Source: Streptomyces cinereus (GTDB lineage: Bacteria > Pseudomonadota > Gammaproteobacteria > Pseudomonadales > Moraxellaceae). From it: a stretch of 64,000 nt of DNA. Under the pieces are notes generated by a model. That model did not search any database. It was not told the origin of the DNA and was given only the letters and a program-made list of their open reading frames with translations. Shown in pieces: positions 26,733-35,102 of the stretch (its first letter is position 1; each line of letters starts with the position of its first letter). Location: NCBI GenBank assembly GCA_014647715.1, contig BMPS01000002.1:62001-126000 (forward strand), read 5' to 3'. A program made the position numbers and the translations under genes.

Positions 26733-27224
26733 TTAGTTAATAGATAAGACAGACTGTACTTCAAGTTTATCGAGGGCTGGCTGGTTGATTTGTAGTTGCT
26801 GGATGCGAATACCTTGTTGTTCAAACTGATTAAATATATTGGTGATTACGCTGGCCTGCGCGTGACTAAAAGCAACTTGGATAGTATTGCCATTCTCGAC
26901 CACTTGCGCATTAACAATACCTGATTGGCTCAGTATTTGTTTGATAGCATCGGCTTGACTGACTTGTTGGGTTTGGTTGGGATTGATGTTGCCTGCTTGA
27001 CTGCGTAGCCAAAACACATCTGCCATGGTGTCATCGTATTTTTTTTGTGCTTGGTTGGCTTTGCCATGCAGCGTCCAACCACCGACACCGACCACAAAAA
27101 AAAGCAAGAACATTGCCAATATCAGCAGCGCAATCTGATCACGACGTGATAAATTTTGAAACGCGTGACCCAGAGGCGTGGTTAGTTTTTGCAGGGATTG
27201 GCTCAGTGAGGCTTGCGGTTTCAT
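26733..27224 (-). CDS. gspM: Type II secretion system protein M
   Basis: A 163-residue GspM, the inner-membrane partner of GspL in the T2SS assembly platform. It has a short cytoplasmic N-terminus with DQIALLILAMFLLFFVVGVGGWTLHG as the single membrane span (about residues 29-54), then a coiled stalk (QAQKKYDDTMADVFWLRSQAG). The periplasmic ferredoxin-like domain follows (VVENGNTIQVAFSHAQASVITNIFNQFEQQ). The size matches the family. It lies 21 bp after gspL on the same strand. Other gsp genes are absent, in line with the scattered T2SS loci of Moraxellaceae. Confidence 0.88.
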   Translation of the reverse strand: MKPQASLSQSLQKLTTPLGHAFQNLSRRDQIALLILAMFLLFFVVGVGGWTLHGKANQAQKKYDDTMADVFWLRSQAGNINPNQTQQVSQADAIKQILSQSGIVNAQVVENGNTIQVAFSHAQASVITNIFNQFEQQGIRIQQLQINQPALDKLEVQSVLSIN

Positions 27225-27245
27225 AAATTCATCTCAGTCGTAGGT

Positions 27246-28529
27246 TTAGTCTGCCAATTCAATATCTATCATGGCAAGGGCACTGCCAGCAGAAGTTGGC
27301 GCCACTGCACTGGAAACCGCACTGGCAGTATTCGAAGACATCGCAGCGGGTATCGCGGCATCGACAGACCCTAGCTTGGCTATTATCCCTTTGTTTACCA
27401 TGTCATTAACGGCTTTGTTCAATGAATCGGCGCTTGATGATAAAAGCTGCAGTTGTAAGTGATTATTTTGAAAATTAAGCTGCTTGGCAGTCAGTTGGTA
27501 TTGCTGCAATACCGGCTGTATGGACGACAATGTCTGAAGTAGGTTTGGCGTGGCTGATTGCTGGGTGGTTAATTTGCCAGATAACTGTCGTTGTAGGGTG
27601 AGTTTGCTACTAAGCGGCTCATTGGGGAACCACTGGGCGTATTGCTGCGCCAGCAAAGTTGCGGCTTGTTTTTGTGCTTGATCGTAATAATACCAACGAA
27701 GCGCATCCACCACAAAGGCTGTCAGTAGCGCACAAACAGTGACTAAGGCGATGACTTTGGCATAAGGCGCAAGCGTCGTTTTACCTTTGATTGTCGCAAA
27801 GTTAAAAAAATGTCTGACCGGGTCTTTGATTGGGGTAGGCAACAACTCAGACGATTCTATGGATAAATTAGGCATACTGGCTAATTGCTGGGCAACGGTT
27901 TCATCGTGAAAACCCGTTAAATATAGCGTTTCTAGCATGGGTAATTTGGTGAGTACCAGGGGTAAAAAACTAACCGCCATGCCGTGATAAGTATGGAGCT
28001 TTAATAACTGCGTATCTGCATCTTGGTAATAGACCGCGCTTGTGGTAGGCGTAACCCTCGTCTCTGCAGTCCTCGTGTTTGTAGTATGAATTCTAGTATC
28101 TATGGTCGGCAGCAATAAAAAATCTGGCACTAAAGCGATTATCTCAATACCCGCCAACGAGGCAGTATTGATCCATGAATGAATATCGGCAGCATGAAGC
28201 CCAAACAACGCGGCTAACTCGCTATTGCTGACCGCCGGCTGAATTTTGACTTGTAAATCTTCTACCGACCCAATGCTGATATCTTCAAATAAATAGCGTC
28301 TGCCGGTGTCGCCCAGAGCGTTGAGCTGGCTTGCTGAAAGCGTAGGCTGGATTGTTAATAAATTGACACTAGGAAAATAGAGACAGGCTTGTAGCTTGGC
28401 TGATTGGGTGGTTTGCAGATTGGCAAGGGTCGCAAGCGTTTGCCAGTTATCAGCCGTTTGCCAAGTCTGGGTGGTTTGTTGCCATAAACGTAAGGCAGCA
28501 TGCTGAGTTGGCAACCAAATATGAATCAC
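27246..28529 (-). CDS. gspL: Type II secretion system protein L
   Basis: A 427-residue GspL. The large N-terminal cytoplasmic domain has the actin-like T2SSL fold that docks the GspE ATPase (blocks FEDISIGSVEDLQVKIQP and IEIIALVPDFLLLP). A membrane span lies near residues 255-278 (VIALVTVCALLTAFVVDALRW). The periplasmic part has a stalk and a C-terminal ferredoxin-like domain (LNFQNNHLQLQLLSSSADSLNKAV). A Thr/Arg-rich insertion (about residues 148-165, IDTRIHTTNTRTAETR) breaks the cytoplasmic domain. It is followed by gspM and preceded by sixA, 36 bp away, on the same strand. Confidence 0.87.
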   Translation of the reverse strand: MIHIWLPTQHAALRLWQQTTQTWQTADNWQTLATLANLQTTQSAKLQACLYFPSVNLLTIQPTLSASQLNALGDTGRRYLFEDISIGSVEDLQVKIQPAVSNSELAALFGLHAADIHSWINTASLAGIEIIALVPDFLLLPTIDTRIHTTNTRTAETRVTPTTSAVYYQDADTQLLKLHTYHGMAVSFLPLVLTKLPMLETLYLTGFHDETVAQQLASMPNLSIESSELLPTPIKDPVRHFFNFATIKGKTTLAPYAKVIALVTVCALLTAFVVDALRWYYYDQAQKQAATLLAQQYAQWFPNEPLSSKLTLQRQLSGKLTTQQSATPNLLQTLSSIQPVLQQYQLTAKQLNFQNNHLQLQLLSSSADSLNKAVNDMVNKGIIAKLGSVDAAIPAAMSSNTASAVSSAVAPTSAGSALAMIDIELAD

Positions 28530-28565
28530 AGAAGTGTCCTACACAAAATTGACAAATTAAATCAC

Positions 28566-29018
28566 CTAACAGGTGGGAACAAAGCGTTTGATCTCAGCGG
28601 CAAGACTGGGTGCCAATATACCCATATCATATACACGCGCTTCAGCCAGCGCAAAACCCTCTAGTGGTTCATCCGTGAGAATATGGGCGATTTTGGCAAT
28701 GATATTCATATGACAAACCACCACCATGCAGTCGCCAACCAATTCGCCTAGCGCATCCACTGCGATGTCTGCATCGTCATCAGGGGTGATGCCCTCATAC
28801 GTGGTCACAGGCACATGGGGAAAAAATTGCTGGATTTGGGCAAGGGTTTGCTGGGCACGGTTGTAAGGACTGACGATAAAATGATCGGGCTCAAAGTTTT
28901 CGGCAAGCCATTGTGCAGTCTGTGAAGCTTGGGCCTGACCCAGTGCTGATAAATTTCTTTCATGGTCTGGCAGGGTATAAGCGCCTGCATCGCCATGACG
29001 AACTAAAATTAATTGCAT
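28566..29018 (-). CDS. sixA: Phosphohistidine phosphatase SixA
   Basis: A 150-residue histidine phosphatase of the SixA branch. The RHG active site appears at the start (LILVRHGDAGAYTLPDHERNLSALGQAQA), followed by DHFIVSPYNRAQQTLAQI and the second catalytic His in VVCHMNIIAKIAHIL. SixA removes phosphate from phosphohistidine in HPt domains or PTS-Ntr proteins. The length is normal. It lies 33 bp downstream of gpsA and 36 bp upstream of gspL on the same strand, so the gpsA-sixA-gspL-gspM run probably shares transcription. Confidence 0.88.
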   Translation of the reverse strand: MQLILVRHGDAGAYTLPDHERNLSALGQAQASQTAQWLAENFEPDHFIVSPYNRAQQTLAQIQQFFPHVPVTTYEGITPDDDADIAVDALGELVGDCMVVVCHMNIIAKIAHILTDEPLEGFALAEARVYDMGILAPSLAAEIKRFVPTC

Positions 29019-29051
29019 ATATTTACCTAAAAATATTTAAAGTTATGTTTG

Positions 29052-30260
29052 TCAGTGATGCTTTGGCTGCACTTGATGCGGCATGACAAATTCCACATCA
29101 CTTCTAAATCCTGCTTCCATTAAGTTTAATGCAACCCCAAGCGGCGCTTTGTCTTCATAGATAATATCGTGCAAAGCATGAGTAATCGGCATATAAATAC
29201 CCTCTTTCATGGCTTTTTCATTCACCTGCTGGATAGTATTAATCCCTTCAGCGGTTTGCCCCAGTTTTTTGATGGCTTGGTCAAGGCTCATGCCACGCCC
29301 TAGCATATTACCAATCTGGTAGTTACGGCTTAAGGTCGATGAGCAAGTTGCATACAAATCACCCACGCCCGACAACCCCAAAAAGGTCAGGGGATTAGCC
29401 CCCGCTTGGACGCCAAATCGGCTCATCTCAGCCAATGCGCGAGTTAAAATCATGGCTTTGGTGTTTTCCCCGATGTCATAGGCAGCCGCCATGCCCATGG
29501 CAATGGCATAAATATTTTTGAGCGCACCACCAAGCTCCACGCCAATTAAATCATCACTGGCAAACACGCGAAAAAATGCACTGTGCAGCGCTGTTTGTAC
29601 CGCAAGCCGTAGCGCTGCAGATTGGCTGGCAATCACGGTGGCAGACGGCATATTATTCATGATTTCTTTGGCGAGATTGGGGCCGCTCATCACGCCAAAA
29701 GCCACATTGGGTAATTCATCCGCGATCACATCACTCATTAGCGCAAAGGTATCTTTTTCCATACCTTTGGTTAAAGACACGATGGCTTGAGCGCTGATAA
29801 AAGGCGCAATTTTTTGTAAAGTTTCGCGAAACGCTGAGCTCGGCACTGCCACAAAAATCAAATCTTTACCTTTGACGGCTGCTTGCAAATCATGGGTAAA
29901 TTGCAGGCGCTCATCAAGCTTATGGTCGGGCAAGTATTTTTTGTTGATATGAGTTTTTTGCATCGATTTGACGCTGCGCTTATCGCGTACCCAAAGCGTG
30001 ACTTCGCAGCCATTTTTGGACGATAAATTTGCCATTGCCGTACCAAAACTACCACCGCCCAGCACGGCAATTTTGAGGGGTGCAGATTGATTGGCGAGCT
30101 GATTGTCTAAGTCTGTCTCTAATACCGCTGGGGTGTCGGGTTTAGACTTTTTGACCGCTTTTTCAATGACGTCGGCAAACAGCTTACTGGCTTTTTCACG
30201 ATTGACATTCAGCTTTTCTAAATTTTCACTTAGATTAGTTGCTAACTGGGGTTTTTTCAT
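29052..30260 (-). CDS. gpsA: NAD(P)-dependent glycerol-3-phosphate dehydrogenase
   Basis: A 402-residue GpsA, which reduces dihydroxyacetone phosphate to sn-glycerol-3-phosphate for phospholipid synthesis. The Rossmann motif is VLGGGSFGTAMANL, with the MSGPNLAKEI block and catalytic Lys in GGALKNIYAIAMGMA, then LSGVGDLYATCSSTLSRN and a QTAEGINTI C-terminal block. The open frame extends to 30308, but ATG 30260 (MKKPQLATN) is a better start. Typical GpsA has about 335 residues; here roughly 65 extra charged residues (NLEKLNVNREKASKLFADVIEKAVKK and on) precede the Rossmann fold. Their role is unknown. Confidence 0.93.
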   Translation of the reverse strand: MKKPQLATNLSENLEKLNVNREKASKLFADVIEKAVKKSKPDTPAVLETDLDNQLANQSAPLKIAVLGGGSFGTAMANLSSKNGCEVTLWVRDKRSVKSMQKTHINKKYLPDHKLDERLQFTHDLQAAVKGKDLIFVAVPSSAFRETLQKIAPFISAQAIVSLTKGMEKDTFALMSDVIADELPNVAFGVMSGPNLAKEIMNNMPSATVIASQSAALRLAVQTALHSAFFRVFASDDLIGVELGGALKNIYAIAMGMAAAYDIGENTKAMILTRALAEMSRFGVQAGANPLTFLGLSGVGDLYATCSSTLSRNYQIGNMLGRGMSLDQAIKKLGQTAEGINTIQQVNEKAMKEGIYMPITHALHDIIYEDKAPLGVALNLMEAGFRSDVEFVMPHQVQPKHH

Positions 30261-30348
30261 TGAAAATCCTTGAATCCACTTGTCCTGCAAATACTGACAA
30301 CAGGGCACCCTTTACATGAGCAAAATATAAAAACGGCTAGCTTAGCCG

Positions 30349-30921
30349 TTAGTTTGTGCCATTATCATAAACAATAAATGGTGTGACGTCTATCTTAGAA
30401 CGCGGTGGGATGGTCGACACGGCTGTGCCAACATACACAAAAGCAATGACTTGGTTATCATCAGTTACATTAAACAGTTGTTTGATTGCAGGCGCATTGG
30501 CAAGTGGACCGGTGCGCCATACGGTGGCAAACCCTTGTGCCGACAAGGCAAGCAGTAGATTTTGCACCGCGCAACTACTTGCCGCTATTTGTTCCCAATG
30601 GGGGACTTTATCATGGGGTTTAAAATCGGTCACACACACGATAATCATCGGCGCACGCAGCGGCATATTTTCCGCTTTCTTGATGGTTTTCTCGTCAGTT
30701 TCACCTTGTGCTATCGCCGCATTTTTTAACGCCGTGCCTAAGGTGTTGAGCGCTTGGTTTTCAAGTACGATAAAACGGTAGGGGTTTAAATCCTTGTGAT
30801 CGGGGGCGGATAGGGCGACTTCAATCGCTTGTTCGACTTGCTCGCGGGTGGGGGCAGGGGCGACAAGATTGCCGATTGAACGGCGTGATTTGATAAAGTC
30901 TAAAATTTCTGAATTTGTCAT
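30349..30921 (-). CDS. YdjA-like nitroreductase family protein
   Basis: A 190-residue FMN-dependent nitroreductase of the small YdjA group. Family marks are the N-terminal RRSIGNLVAPAPTREQVEQAIEVALSAPDHKDLNPYRFIVL (FMN-phosphate contacts with SAPDHKDLNPYRF), the central APMIIVCVTDF and SSCAVQNLLLALSAQGFATVWRTG, and C-terminal VIAFVYVGTA. The physiological substrate is not known; these enzymes use NAD(P)H to reduce nitro or quinone compounds. It begins 2 bp after a PaiB-like gene on the same strand, indicating cotranscription of two FMN-associated proteins. Confidence 0.87.
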   Translation of the reverse strand: MTNSEILDFIKSRRSIGNLVAPAPTREQVEQAIEVALSAPDHKDLNPYRFIVLENQALNTLGTALKNAAIAQGETDEKTIKKAENMPLRAPMIIVCVTDFKPHDKVPHWEQIAASSCAVQNLLLALSAQGFATVWRTGPLANAPAIKQLFNVTDDNQVIAFVYVGTAVSTIPPRSKIDVTPFIVYDNGTN

Positions 30922-30923
30922 TT

Positions 30924-31577
30924 TTATTCCTTAAAGAGATTATTGATTAGCGTTGCCATATTATCAGCTGAAGCTGATTGCAGTTGTGTTAAACCGTCAA
31001 TTACGCCTTGCTGATTATCCAAGGGTTTATTTTGGCTAAGTTTAAATTTGGCTTCAAAATTATGAATGGTCAATTTAACCCCCACAATCGCGCGGCACAT
31101 GGCATTAATATAGTCACTTGGCGCATCACTTAAAGACCAAGGCTCATGACTGGGGTTAGTTTGTTTAAGTTGATATTCAAAAAAATCCGTCATCGTCGCG
31201 ACAATCTGCTTGATTTGAGTTGCGTCTGTGATTAGCTGCGGTGTCACCGAAAAAATCACCGATTGATAATTCCACGTCGGCACTTCTTTATGGGTCATCG
31301 CCTTAGTAGGATACCAATTTGGGCTGATATAATGACCTTGGCTAGTGAAAACAACTTTCCAGTTTTTAGCGTCAGTCTTTACAATCGGATTGACTTTTGC
31401 CACATGACCCATCAAATAGCCAAGCGGATTTTGTTCATCTACTTGCCAAAGTAACGGAGCAGGGCAGATTTCAACCGAATCGCCATTTGATGCCATTATA
31501 TTTGCTAATCGCGACCCAGCAATAAAATCTTTAACGGCTTCAAAATCGGTTTGGGAAAAATCTTTGGGAATATACAT
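30924..31577 (-). CDS. PaiB-like FMN-binding protein
   Basis: A 217-residue protein of the PaiB / FMN-binding negative regulator family, with a split-barrel flavin-binding fold. Marks are MYIPKDF at the start, YLMGHVAKVNPI and the hallmark GHYISPNWYPTK....VPTWNYQSV. Bacillus PaiB affects sporulation and protease genes, but most members have no proven regulatory role. The frame can start at GTG 31589, but ATG 31577 gives the usual MYIPxxF beginning. It is directly upstream of the nitroreductase gene (stop and start 2 bp apart) and 44 bp after zapE. A flavin-related joint function is inference. Confidence 0.84.
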   Translation of the reverse strand: MYIPKDFSQTDFEAVKDFIAGSRLANIMASNGDSVEICPAPLLWQVDEQNPLGYLMGHVAKVNPIVKTDAKNWKVVFTSQGHYISPNWYPTKAMTHKEVPTWNYQSVIFSVTPQLITDATQIKQIVATMTDFFEYQLKQTNPSHEPWSLSDAPSDYINAMCRAIVGVKLTIHNFEAKFKLSQNKPLDNQQGVIDGLTQLQSASADNMATLINNLFKE

Positions 31578-31621
31578 CGTTAAAGCCACTCACCTACATA
31601 ACAATTAAGGCTTTGGATTAT

Positions 31622-32746
31622 TTAAATGGTCATATCTTCTTTTTTTATCTCATCCAAACGATGTTCTGCTTTGAGATATTCTTCTGATTGCATCTCTAAC
31701 AGCCGTGAGCGCGTACGCTCAATCTCAAACGCCAATTTTTGCCCATCATACAGTTGTAAAATCGGCTGTTCTGCACGTACCAAAAGCTTGACGCGGCGAT
31801 CATAAAACTCATCGACGAGGTAAATAAAGCGCCTTGTCGGATCAGCGATAATATCGTTTAGTATGGGCACGTCGTCCACCAGTACCGTGCTAAACTCGTT
31901 GGCGATTTCAATAAAATCGCTGGCTGAGCGCGGCTGCATACATAACGCCCGAAAATCAATGTACAAGGTGTTTTCGGTGCGACCTTTGATGGCGATATCA
32001 CGACCATTGATATGAATGGGGTCTTGGATAATGTGTTGGTTGTTGCTTAGCGCGGTAAAGCGGTTGGCAAGCCAGTGGATGTTTTCTTTGGTCAACGGAG
32101 ACACGTAAAGTTCGGCTTGCTGCAATACGCGCAGACGGTAGTCGATGCCACTGTCAATATTCATTACCGTACAGTTTTTTTCAACTTCGGCAATGGCAGG
32201 TAAAAAACGGTCACGGTGAATACCATTTTTATACAAGCCATTTGGTGCGATGTTTGATGTGGCAACCAAGGTGATGCCTTTTTTAAATAGCATGGTAAAC
32301 AAATCACCCAAAATCATCGCATCGGAGACATTGGAGACAAAAAATTCATCAAAACAAATCACATCCGCTTCATTATGGATGATATCGGCGACCTTTTGTA
32401 GTGGGTCTTGTTGACCTTGCAGCTTGTTGAGCTCGGCGTGCACCCGCTTCATAAAGTGATGAAAGTGCTGGCGCATTTTGTTGTCAGCGGGCACCGACTC
32501 AAAAAACATATCCATCATCCAAGTCTTACCACGACCCACGCCGCCCCACATATACAGCCCTTTGGGCGGCTCAGTACGTCTTAAAAAGCTAAATAGCCCA
32601 CGTTGTTTGGCGCGGTTGTCCATGATTTGTTCATAGACATTGTCCAAATAAGTCATCGCAGCCCGCTGCTGCGCATCTTCGCTAAACTCACCAGATTTTA
32701 GCGCAAGCTCATAGCGTTGTAAGGGTCGTAAATTTGAGTTGGGCAT
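31622..32746 (-). CDS. zapE: Cell division protein ZapE (AFG1-like ATPase)
   Basis: A 374-residue P-loop ATPase of the AFG1/ZapE family; ZapE associates with the Z-ring and modulates FtsZ. It has the N-terminal helix LRPLQRYELALKSGEF, Walker A GGVGRGKTWMMD, Walker B VICFDEFFVSNVSDAMILG and sensor-like LVATSNIAPNGLYKNGIHRDRFLPAI. The C-terminal blocks are STVLVDDVPILNDIIADPTRRFIYLVDEFYDRRVKLL. Length and motif order are normal. It heads the run zapE, paiB-like, ydjA-like on -, with a good candidate promoter in the 200-bp spacer upstream. Confidence 0.93.
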   Translation of the reverse strand: MPNSNLRPLQRYELALKSGEFSEDAQQRAAMTYLDNVYEQIMDNRAKQRGLFSFLRRTEPPKGLYMWGGVGRGKTWMMDMFFESVPADNKMRQHFHHFMKRVHAELNKLQGQQDPLQKVADIIHNEADVICFDEFFVSNVSDAMILGDLFTMLFKKGITLVATSNIAPNGLYKNGIHRDRFLPAIAEVEKNCTVMNIDSGIDYRLRVLQQAELYVSPLTKENIHWLANRFTALSNNQHIIQDPIHINGRDIAIKGRTENTLYIDFRALCMQPRSASDFIEIANEFSTVLVDDVPILNDIIADPTRRFIYLVDEFYDRRVKLLVRAEQPILQLYDGQKLAFEIERTRSRLLEMQSEEYLKAEHRLDEIKKEDMTI

Positions 32747-32843
32747 GTTATCTCTCAGCGTAAATTAAAAAGTTGTCAAAATTCCATTTCAACGTGCTTT
32801 GACGTAGGGGTATTAAATAAATAGATGCGATTAAATAAACGGC

Positions 32844-32873
32844 ATTAAAGTGCCAAATAGCTCACGATGTCAA
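32844..32873 (-). promoter_or_regulatory. Candidate sigma-70 promoter for zapE
   Basis: On the - strand a perfect -35 TTGACA (32868-32873) and -10 TTTAAT (32844-32849) are separated by 18 nt, about 100 bp before zapE. A GGCA/TGCC inverted repeat overlaps the -10. Confidence 0.6.
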
Positions 32874-32946
32874 ATACAACAAAAACCCGAATCAAAAACA
32901 CCCATCAAAAACATAAATCAGAAACTAGGATAAAATAAAAACTGCG

Positions 32947-33645
32947 TTATTTGCTACTTAACGCTTCAAGCAGCTGTTTTAATTGCCCTAATTTACCATG
33001 AAAAAAGTGCCCTGTATCGTCAATGATGTGCGTTTGAATACCAAAGTTTTCCCCAAATTGTTGTAGCGAGCTTGGCGCAATCACTTCATCATTCGCGCCA
33101 TAAATCATAAAGGTTTGGGCGGTGGGTAGTAGCAAATCTGAGGTGTCGTTTTTTTCAATAGAAGGGGCAATCAAGGCCAAATCCGTGATGTCAAAATCAT
33201 CCACTCCCAAAAATGCGCCTTGTTCATTGACGAGCTGGGCAAGCTTGGCGGCGACAAATCCGCCAAACGAAAATCCGCCAATCCATAGCTTGCGCGCCTC
33301 AGTTTGGCTATGAATCCATTGAAGTACGGTTAACGCGTCTTCGATTTCACCTGTCACATTGCCGTACTCGCCCGTTGACTGACCCACACCGCGAAAATTA
33401 AAGCGTACCACATGCATGTTTTGGTCGCGGGCAAAACGATACATGGTGGTCACCACTTTATTCATCATCGTGCCTTCTTGCAATGGGTTTGGGTGGCAAA
33501 GAATGGCAACACGCTCAACCGACGCGGCGTTTGGGTTGGCAACGCCTGTTGAGTCAGCTTGCCAAAGTGCGTCAACTTCAAGCTTACCGCAAGGGGCATC
33601 TATTAATTGCGAATGGGTTGATTGTGAGTGGGCAGGTGAGAGCAT
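32947..33645 (-). CDS. Alpha/beta hydrolase (COG2945-like)
   Basis: A 232-residue alpha/beta hydrolase. The oxyanion region CHPNPLQEGTMMNKVV, the RFNFRGVGQSTGEYGN segment and the nucleophile elbow GFSFGG (Ser126) match the COG2945 group. Asp in YGANDEVIAP and His in DTGHFFHGKL complete the likely triad. The substrate is unknown; no signal peptide is present, so it is probably cytoplasmic. It is on - upstream of zapE, with a 200-bp spacer that carries a separate candidate promoter. Confidence 0.85.
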   Translation of the reverse strand: MLSPAHSQSTHSQLIDAPCGKLEVDALWQADSTGVANPNAASVERVAILCHPNPLQEGTMMNKVVTTMYRFARDQNMHVVRFNFRGVGQSTGEYGNVTGEIEDALTVLQWIHSQTEARKLWIGGFSFGGFVAAKLAQLVNEQGAFLGVDDFDITDLALIAPSIEKNDTSDLLLPTAQTFMIYGANDEVIAPSSLQQFGENFGIQTHIIDDTGHFFHGKLGQLKQLLEALSSK

Positions 33646-33913
33646 AATCGTCCTAATCTAAGCAAAAAACTTTAAAAAACCACCCATCATGCTAACCAAT
33701 TTCACCCAAAATAGCTAGTTTGAAAATCAATAAACCAGCCAATTGTTGCGCGGATTTTATGATTTGTAAGACCACTTGCGGCGGCTCATTTTTTACCACA
33801 CACTAATACAAGCCATCAACCAGATTCTATTATGAAAATGGTGAGTTTGCCTGGATTGTTGATAATTGATGAGAAACTTAACACCGCTATTGAAAAGGGA
33901 CAGCCTGCAGATC

Positions 33914-34321
33914 ATGAAATCATCGCTCAAACCGTCTTTATTAAAAATCACAACATTAAAAATCACCCAATTAAAAATCGCAACTATCGCGCTGCTAGCA
34001 GCAATGAGCTTATCTGCTTGTCAAAGCACACCGACCAATTTACCCGTGCTACAGCGCGCGAACAATACGCTTGAAACCACTGGGTTAGGCAAAAGCAAAA
34101 ATAGCGCCAAACTAAATGCGTTACATATCGCAACCGAGCAGTGCCGCGGAAAATCGCCCATCGTGTTGACCGATAGCTACCAGTATAACGGCGTGTTGGA
34201 TGAAAACATGGGACGCGCGGCTGACCAAGCCATAGGCATGATTGGCAGCGTGTTTGGTAGCAAAAAAACCCTTGCCCGCGATGATGATTACGAATATACC
34301 ATGACGTTTAAATGTCCCTAA
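33914..34321 (+). CDS. Small putative lipoprotein with repeat-expanded signal peptide
   Basis: A lipoprotein of 135 residues from ATG 33914 (ATG 33869 in frame is an alternative). The lipobox is LSAC with Cys36. The mature part of 100 residues holds TLETTGLGKSKNSAKLNAL, ATEQCRGKSPIVLTD and a C-terminal DDDYEYTMTFKCP, with two further cysteines that could pair. I do not recognise the family. The n-region of the signal peptide is a tandem 15-bp array encoding LKITT, LKITQ, LKIAT, so it is unusually long. AAGGGA at 33895-33900 is rather far (13 nt) from ATG 33914. It is followed by 14-bp repeats and a strong terminator. Confidence 0.7.
   Translation: MKSSLKPSLLKITTLKITQLKIATIALLAAMSLSACQSTPTNLPVLQRANNTLETTGLGKSKNSAKLNALHIATEQCRGKSPIVLTDSYQYNGVLDENMGRAADQAIGMIGSVFGSKKTLARDDDYEYTMTFKCP
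33941..33985 (+). repeat. Three 15-bp repeats within a lipoprotein signal peptide
   Basis: Units at 33941-33955, 33956-33970 and 33971-33985 share TTAAAAATC at their start and encode LKITT, LKITQ and LKIAT, lengthening the basic n-region. Confidence 0.9.
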
Positions 34322-34340
34322 TTTATACCTAAGCCTTTAT

Positions 34341-34374
34341 ACAAGCAAAGAAGTACAAGCAGAGAAGCACAAGC
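34341..34374. repeat. 14-bp tandem repeats
   Basis: ACAAGCAAAGAAGT (34341-34354) and ACAAGCAGAGAAGC (34355-34368), followed by a partial third copy. It lies in the spacer between the lipoprotein stop and the terminator. Confidence 0.75.
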
Positions 34375-34420
34375 TTAAAAAAGCCCAAATGTAAAAAGGA
34401 CAGCGGTAACAACAGCACAG

Positions 34421-34460
34421 AAACAATAAAGGTTAGGAGAGCTCCTAACCTTTATTGTTT
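34421..34460. terminator. Strong bidirectional terminator
   Basis: A 17-bp perfect inverted repeat (34421-34437 with 34444-34460; left arm begins AAACAATAAAGGTTAGG) around a 6-nt AG-rich centre, with A and T runs at its ends. It separates convergent genes ending at 34321 and 34466. Confidence 0.9.
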
Positions 34461-34465
34461 TTGTG

Positions 34466-34957
34466 TCACTGGCGATTTAACAAATGCTGATTGAGCTGTG
34501 CAATCACCGCTTTATCGCCTAACTGATTGATACTATCACGAATTTTTGGAATCGGCTCGGCAGCAATCGGCTGACTATCAAATAGCTTTAACAATCGCAG
34601 TTGTAATGCTGGCTCACCTTGCTCAATGACAATATCTACGAGTGTAGGCACATCAAAGGGCAAATCCGAGGTTGATTGTGCCATTGCCACCGCATGATAA
34701 GCGCCATGTGGGTCTTGGTCGGTTATGATACGGGTATTGACCGCTCTGTAAGCTTTTTCTGAAGTACCGCCTAGGACATTGATTTTGTGTAAACAGTTGA
34801 GTGCAGAATTATCTTGTAATTGTGCAATAGCAATGATGTCTTCAGCCTGCTCCTGCAAATAGGCGCGTTTTTGTGCCAGTGCCTCTAATTGCTGCTCAGT
34901 CAGTGGCTCATCGTTTTCGGCTTTTTTTAAGTTGGCATTAAATTGAATTTCTGACAT
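34466..34957 (-). CDS. Hypothetical protein, mostly helical
   Basis: A 163-residue protein that I do not recognise. It has no signal peptide or membrane span. The N-terminal third is charged and helical (LTEQQLEALAQKRAYLQEQAEDIIAIAQ). The remainder has alternating helices with a pattern that could be a small HEAT-like or helical-repeat fold (PTLVDIVIEQGEPALQLRLLKLFDSQPIA and IRDSINQLGDKAVIAQLNQHL), but no clear consensus. ATG 34957 has the plausible upstream bases AAGGGGATAGCC. It shares a strong terminator with the convergent lipoprotein gene and has no functionally informative neighbour. Confidence 0.6.
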   Translation of the reverse strand: MSEIQFNANLKKAENDEPLTEQQLEALAQKRAYLQEQAEDIIAIAQLQDNSALNCLHKINVLGGTSEKAYRAVNTRIITDQDPHGAYHAVAMAQSTSDLPFDVPTLVDIVIEQGEPALQLRLLKLFDSQPIAAEPIPKIRDSINQLGDKAVIAQLNQHLLNRQ

Positions 34958-35102
34958 GGCTATCCCCTTATTTATATGGTTATTAGATAAGGGTTTTTTT
35001 TATAAAATCAAATCCATCGGTTAAACGAGCGCATTTTAATGACAATCAAGCTATTTAATCACAATCCAGTTATAATGAATAAAAATGAAAAAAGGGCGTG
35101 CT

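Noticed and set aside
33832-34074. + strand open frame of 80 residues overlapping the small lipoprotein
   Set aside because: It runs through the same 15-bp repeats in another frame and lacks signal or domain features; the lipoprotein frame is clearly coding.
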